From NCBI RefSeq assembly GCF_900101875.1, contig NZ_FNAI01000004.1, forward strand, positions 248,001-312,000: a stretch of 64,000 bases of DNA, written 5' to 3'. The position numbers and the translations under genes were made by a program. How positions within the stretch are numbered: position 1 is the stretch's first letter; every line of letters starts with the position of its first letter. This stretch comes from Mucilaginibacter pineti (lineage in GTDB: Bacteria > Bacteroidota > Bacteroidia > Sphingobacteriales > Sphingobacteriaceae). Below, piece after piece: positions 61,750 to 64,000 of the stretch. The notes under the pieces are model-generated. The model saw only the letters and a list, made by a program, of their open reading frames with translations. It was not told where the DNA came from and made no database searches.

Positions 61750-64000
61750 TTAGGGCTTTGATGTCATAAACAATTCCAGCTTGCCGCCTTTTACTATATC
61801 TTTAAAGCTAATTGCATTTTCCGTTAAAAGCTTTCCGTTAAGCCTGGCCGACTGGATATAGATATTTGTGGGCGAATTATTATAAGCCTTTATCTCGAAT
61901 ACCTTTCCCGCATAATAGGCCGGATCGAGCTTAATTTTGATGTGTTGAAACAACGGGCTGGTAAGGTCAATTTTCAAGTCGGGCGATGTACCGCCGTTCA
62001 TTTCAAAAAGACCCAGTGCACTGGTAACAAACCACGCCCCCATTTGGCCTTCATCTTCGTCCCCATTCCAGCCAACATATGGCGATGCATCATAAAATGT
62101 GCTTAATATTTTACGGGTATAATACTGGGTTAAATGGGGCTTGCCAACATAGTTAAACAAATACGGGGCCTGCATATTTACCTCGTTACCCTGGTTAATG
62201 TAATACTCGGCAGATTGCCCCATGGTGCGGTCAAGCGCGTGCGCGGCGAATTTTTTTGATTCCGATTTTTCAAAACCTGTTTTTATCCGTTTCAGCAATA
62301 CATCCTTATCAATAAACTTTACCAGTCCCGGGATATCATGCGGCACGTACAGCGAGTACTGCCATGAATTGCCCTCCACAAAATGATTTACCGAAAACAG
62401 ATCGAAGTTTGGTTCGAAGGAACCATTCTCGCCTTTTGGGCGTACATATTTTAGCTGCGGGTCAAATGCATTTTTCCAGCTTCCCGAGCGTTTTAAAAAA
62501 AAGTTATAATCGTCGTTTTTGTGCAGCAGCTGCGCCATTTGCGCCACACACCAATCGTCATAAGCATAATCAAGCGTTTTGGAGGCAGCGCCTTTTTCAT
62601 AGGGCACGTACCCAAGCTTAGCATAGTCGGTTATTTTCGGATTTCCGGGATACCCTCCGCAGGTGTTTTGCGGCTCAACGGTAACATTTTTTTTCATAGC
62701 CAGGTAGGCCGTTCCGGCGTCTTTTTTAACTATACCTTTCAGGTAGGCGCTGGTCATAAGTGCCATTTCATGCGATCCTTCCATAATGCCTGAGTACTCT
62801 ATTCCCGCCGGGCCTTTAGATAACCAGCCTGTTTTCTCGTACATTTCCAATTGTGTACCAACTAACTGATTTACAATATCCGGCGTAGTTAACGACCATA
62901 GCAAATTCAAATTCCAAAACGTATTCCAGTAAGCATCGCCGCCAATCATGGCTTTTCTGCCTGCCGGGAGCTGCTGTACGTTTTCACAAGCATCGGTGTA
63001 TTTGCCGTCGGCATCGCTCATGATCATTTTAGCGGTAAAGCACCTGTAAAAATTGGTATAAAATTTTTTCTTATCTATTTCCGTACCGCCATCTACCTCA
63101 ATGGTTTTTAAAATATTGTTCCATGCAGCGCGGTTATGTTTCACTAAAGCATCAAAATCCCAATTAAACCCGGCCGATTCTGTTTTTAAATTGCCGCGTG
63201 CCTGATCTATGCTCACAAAGGAAATACCCGTGCGCACAATAACCTGCTCCTGTTTTGAGGTTGGGAAAGTTAGGTAAGCACCTACATCCCTTGCTCCTTT
63301 TACTTCGGTATTACTGCCGGTTTCCCGCTGATCTACCCAACCGCTAAATTGCTGAAACGGCTTGCTAAACTGCATCACAAAACAAAGTGTATAATCATTA
63401 AACCCCGCCGATGAGGATTTAGCATAGCCTTGTATTTCGGTGTTGCTTACCTTGGTAATTACCGCGTCCTTTAAGTCGTAACCATATTCGGCAGGTACAT
63501 TTAAACTTACCATAAAGCGATTTGTGCTGTCTTTAGCGAAGGTTATACGCTCGTAGCCCGCTCTTTCTGTAGATGCAAGCTCTACCTTTGCCTCAGGATC
63601 TAACAAATAAACAGAATAATAGCCCGGTGAAGCATGTTCATCCTCATGCCTGAAGCGCGAATGATAGCCCGCGTTTGCCCCTTTAAATGGTTCATCGGCG
63701 CCACCGGGTTTTAAGGTCAGATCGCCATTGGCGGGCATAGTGAGCAGACCGGCCATTGTCCACCCGTGCAAAAAGCTAAAGCCATGGATACTGCCAATAG
63801 AATACTCATAACCTCCCTGCCAAACACCCTGCTGATTATCCGGACTTAACTTTACCATGCCATTTGGCTGCGTAACGCCGGGGAACAGCATCCACCGTGA
63901 ATTTGATGTACCAATAAACGGATCAACATAATCAACCGGCTGCTTTACCTGCGCATAGCAAAAAAATTGTGTGCAGGATATTGCAATTGAAGCAATTAAT
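61750..64000 (-). CDS. GH92 family alpha-mannosidase, 5' end off the window
   Basis: The frame is open past the internal ATG at 63891 to the window edge. Upstream residues read YAQVKQPVDYVDPFIGTSN, the classic GH92 start, preceded by part of a signal peptide (IASIAISCTQFF), so only a few residues are missing. About 750 residues are visible. GH92 marks are NSRWMLFPG, GGYEYS, GGDAYWNTFWN, YAYDDWCVAQMA, GMEGSHEMAL-type helices and the C-terminal WNGDEDEGQMGAW and FEMNGGTSPDL. GH92 enzymes are calcium-dependent exo-alpha-mannosidases, usually acting on yeast mannan or N-glycans. It may belong to a locus beyond the edge. Confidence 0.93.
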   Translation of the reverse strand, partial: LIASIAISCTQFFCYAQVKQPVDYVDPFIGTSNSRWMLFPGVTQPNGMVKLSPDNQQGVWQGGYEYSIGSIHGFSFLHGWTMAGLLTMPANGDLTLKPGGADEPFKGANAGYHSRFRHEDEHASPGYYSVYLLDPEAKVELASTERAGYERITFAKDSTNRFMVSLNVPAEYGYDLKDAVITKVSNTEIQGYAKSSSAGFNDYTLCFVMQFSKPFQQFSGWVDQRETGSNTEVKGARDVGAYLTFPTSKQEQVIVRTGISFVSIDQARGNLKTESAGFNWDFDALVKHNRAAWNNILKTIEVDGGTEIDKKKFYTNFYRCFTAKMIMSDADGKYTDACENVQQLPAGRKAMIGGDAYWNTFWNLNLLWSLTTPDIVNQLVGTQLEMYEKTGWLSKGPAGIEYSGIMEGSHEMALMTSAYLKGIVKKDAGTAYLAMKKNVTVEPQNTCGGYPGNPKITDYAKLGYVPYEKGAASKTLDYAYDDWCVAQMAQLLHKNDDYNFFLKRSGSWKNAFDPQLKYVRPKGENGSFEPNFDLFSVNHFVEGNSWQYSLYVPHDIPGLVKFIDKDVLLKRIKTGFEKSESKKFAAHALDRTMGQSAEYYINQGNEVNMQAPYLFNYVGKPHLTQYYTRKILSTFYDASPYVGWNGDEDEGQMGAWFVTSALGLFEMNGGTSPDLKIDLTSPLFQHIKIKLDPAYYAGKVFEIKAYNNSPTNIYIQSARLNGKLLTENAISFKDIVKGGKLELFMTSKP

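Noticed and set aside
61750..63891. Start of the GH92 gene at the ATG at 63891
   Set aside because: The upstream in-frame residues contain the conserved VDPFIGT start of GH92 and part of a signal peptide, so that ATG is internal.

Overview
The window reads as chromosomal DNA from a member of the Bacteroidota, most likely the family Sphingobacteriaceae (a Mucilaginibacter- or Pedobacter-like organism; genus level is inference). Supporting signs are a SusC/SusD polysaccharide utilisation locus, LytTR two-component pairs, the bacillithiol gene bshA, a DksA-like protein without zinc cysteines fused into an ileS operon, and promoters of the Bacteroidota type (TAnnTTTG). No phage, insertion sequence, CRISPR array or rRNA operon was found. 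There is one tRNA gene, tRNA-Val(UAC).

Layout. 1-4.5 kb: end of an FtsX-type permease gene, a lipoprotein, rbfA, an M23 peptidase, a TonB-domain protein, a small conserved gene and bshA. 4.7-8.7 kb: a VOC gene broken by a one-base frameshift, then a two-gene operon (amidohydrolase, and a GH3-tail/beta-lactamase-fold serine hydrolase). 9.0-15.2 kb: mutL, two rhomboid proteases, an EEP-family phosphatase/nuclease and cysS. 15.3-27.6 kb: secreted proteins of unknown role, the ileS-dksA-like-lspA operon, an SDR, an MMPL/RND exporter, a dgkA-like gene and recO. Several palindromic intergenic repeats lie here.

27.9-37.1 kb is a dense signalling island: a hybrid histidine kinase, two consecutive LytS-type kinase/LytTR regulator pairs, and a Crp/Fnr regulator with an N-terminal cysteine cluster. 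The first LytS-type kinase carries an unusual extracytoplasmic part resembling a TlpA/DUF4369 thioredoxin-like protein without CxxC. The Crp/Fnr gene is divergent from a CLC chloride channel gene, and the shared intergenic region holds two ATTGT-N4-ACAAT palindromes 52 bp apart.

39.3-52.4 kb is a polysaccharide utilisation locus: SusC, SusD, a PKD/tandem-module surface lipoprotein, a second PKD lipoprotein and two GH16 glucanases. It is divergent from a membrane-anchored regulator with propeller, Y_Y_Y and HTH domains but no kinase. The enzymes suggest a beta-1,3 or mixed-linkage glucan as substrate (inference).

52.5-64 kb holds a quinone oxidoreductase-like gene, a second Crp/Fnr regulator, a RibD-C/DHFR-like gene, tRNA-Val, a candidate small RNA, two tandem ferritin-like proteins with Tat-like leaders, a thioredoxin, a DUF6600-like protein with a pentadecad Gln-rich tail, an isopenicillin N synthase-like dioxygenase, a CPBP protease and a GH92 alpha-mannosidase gene that runs off the right edge.
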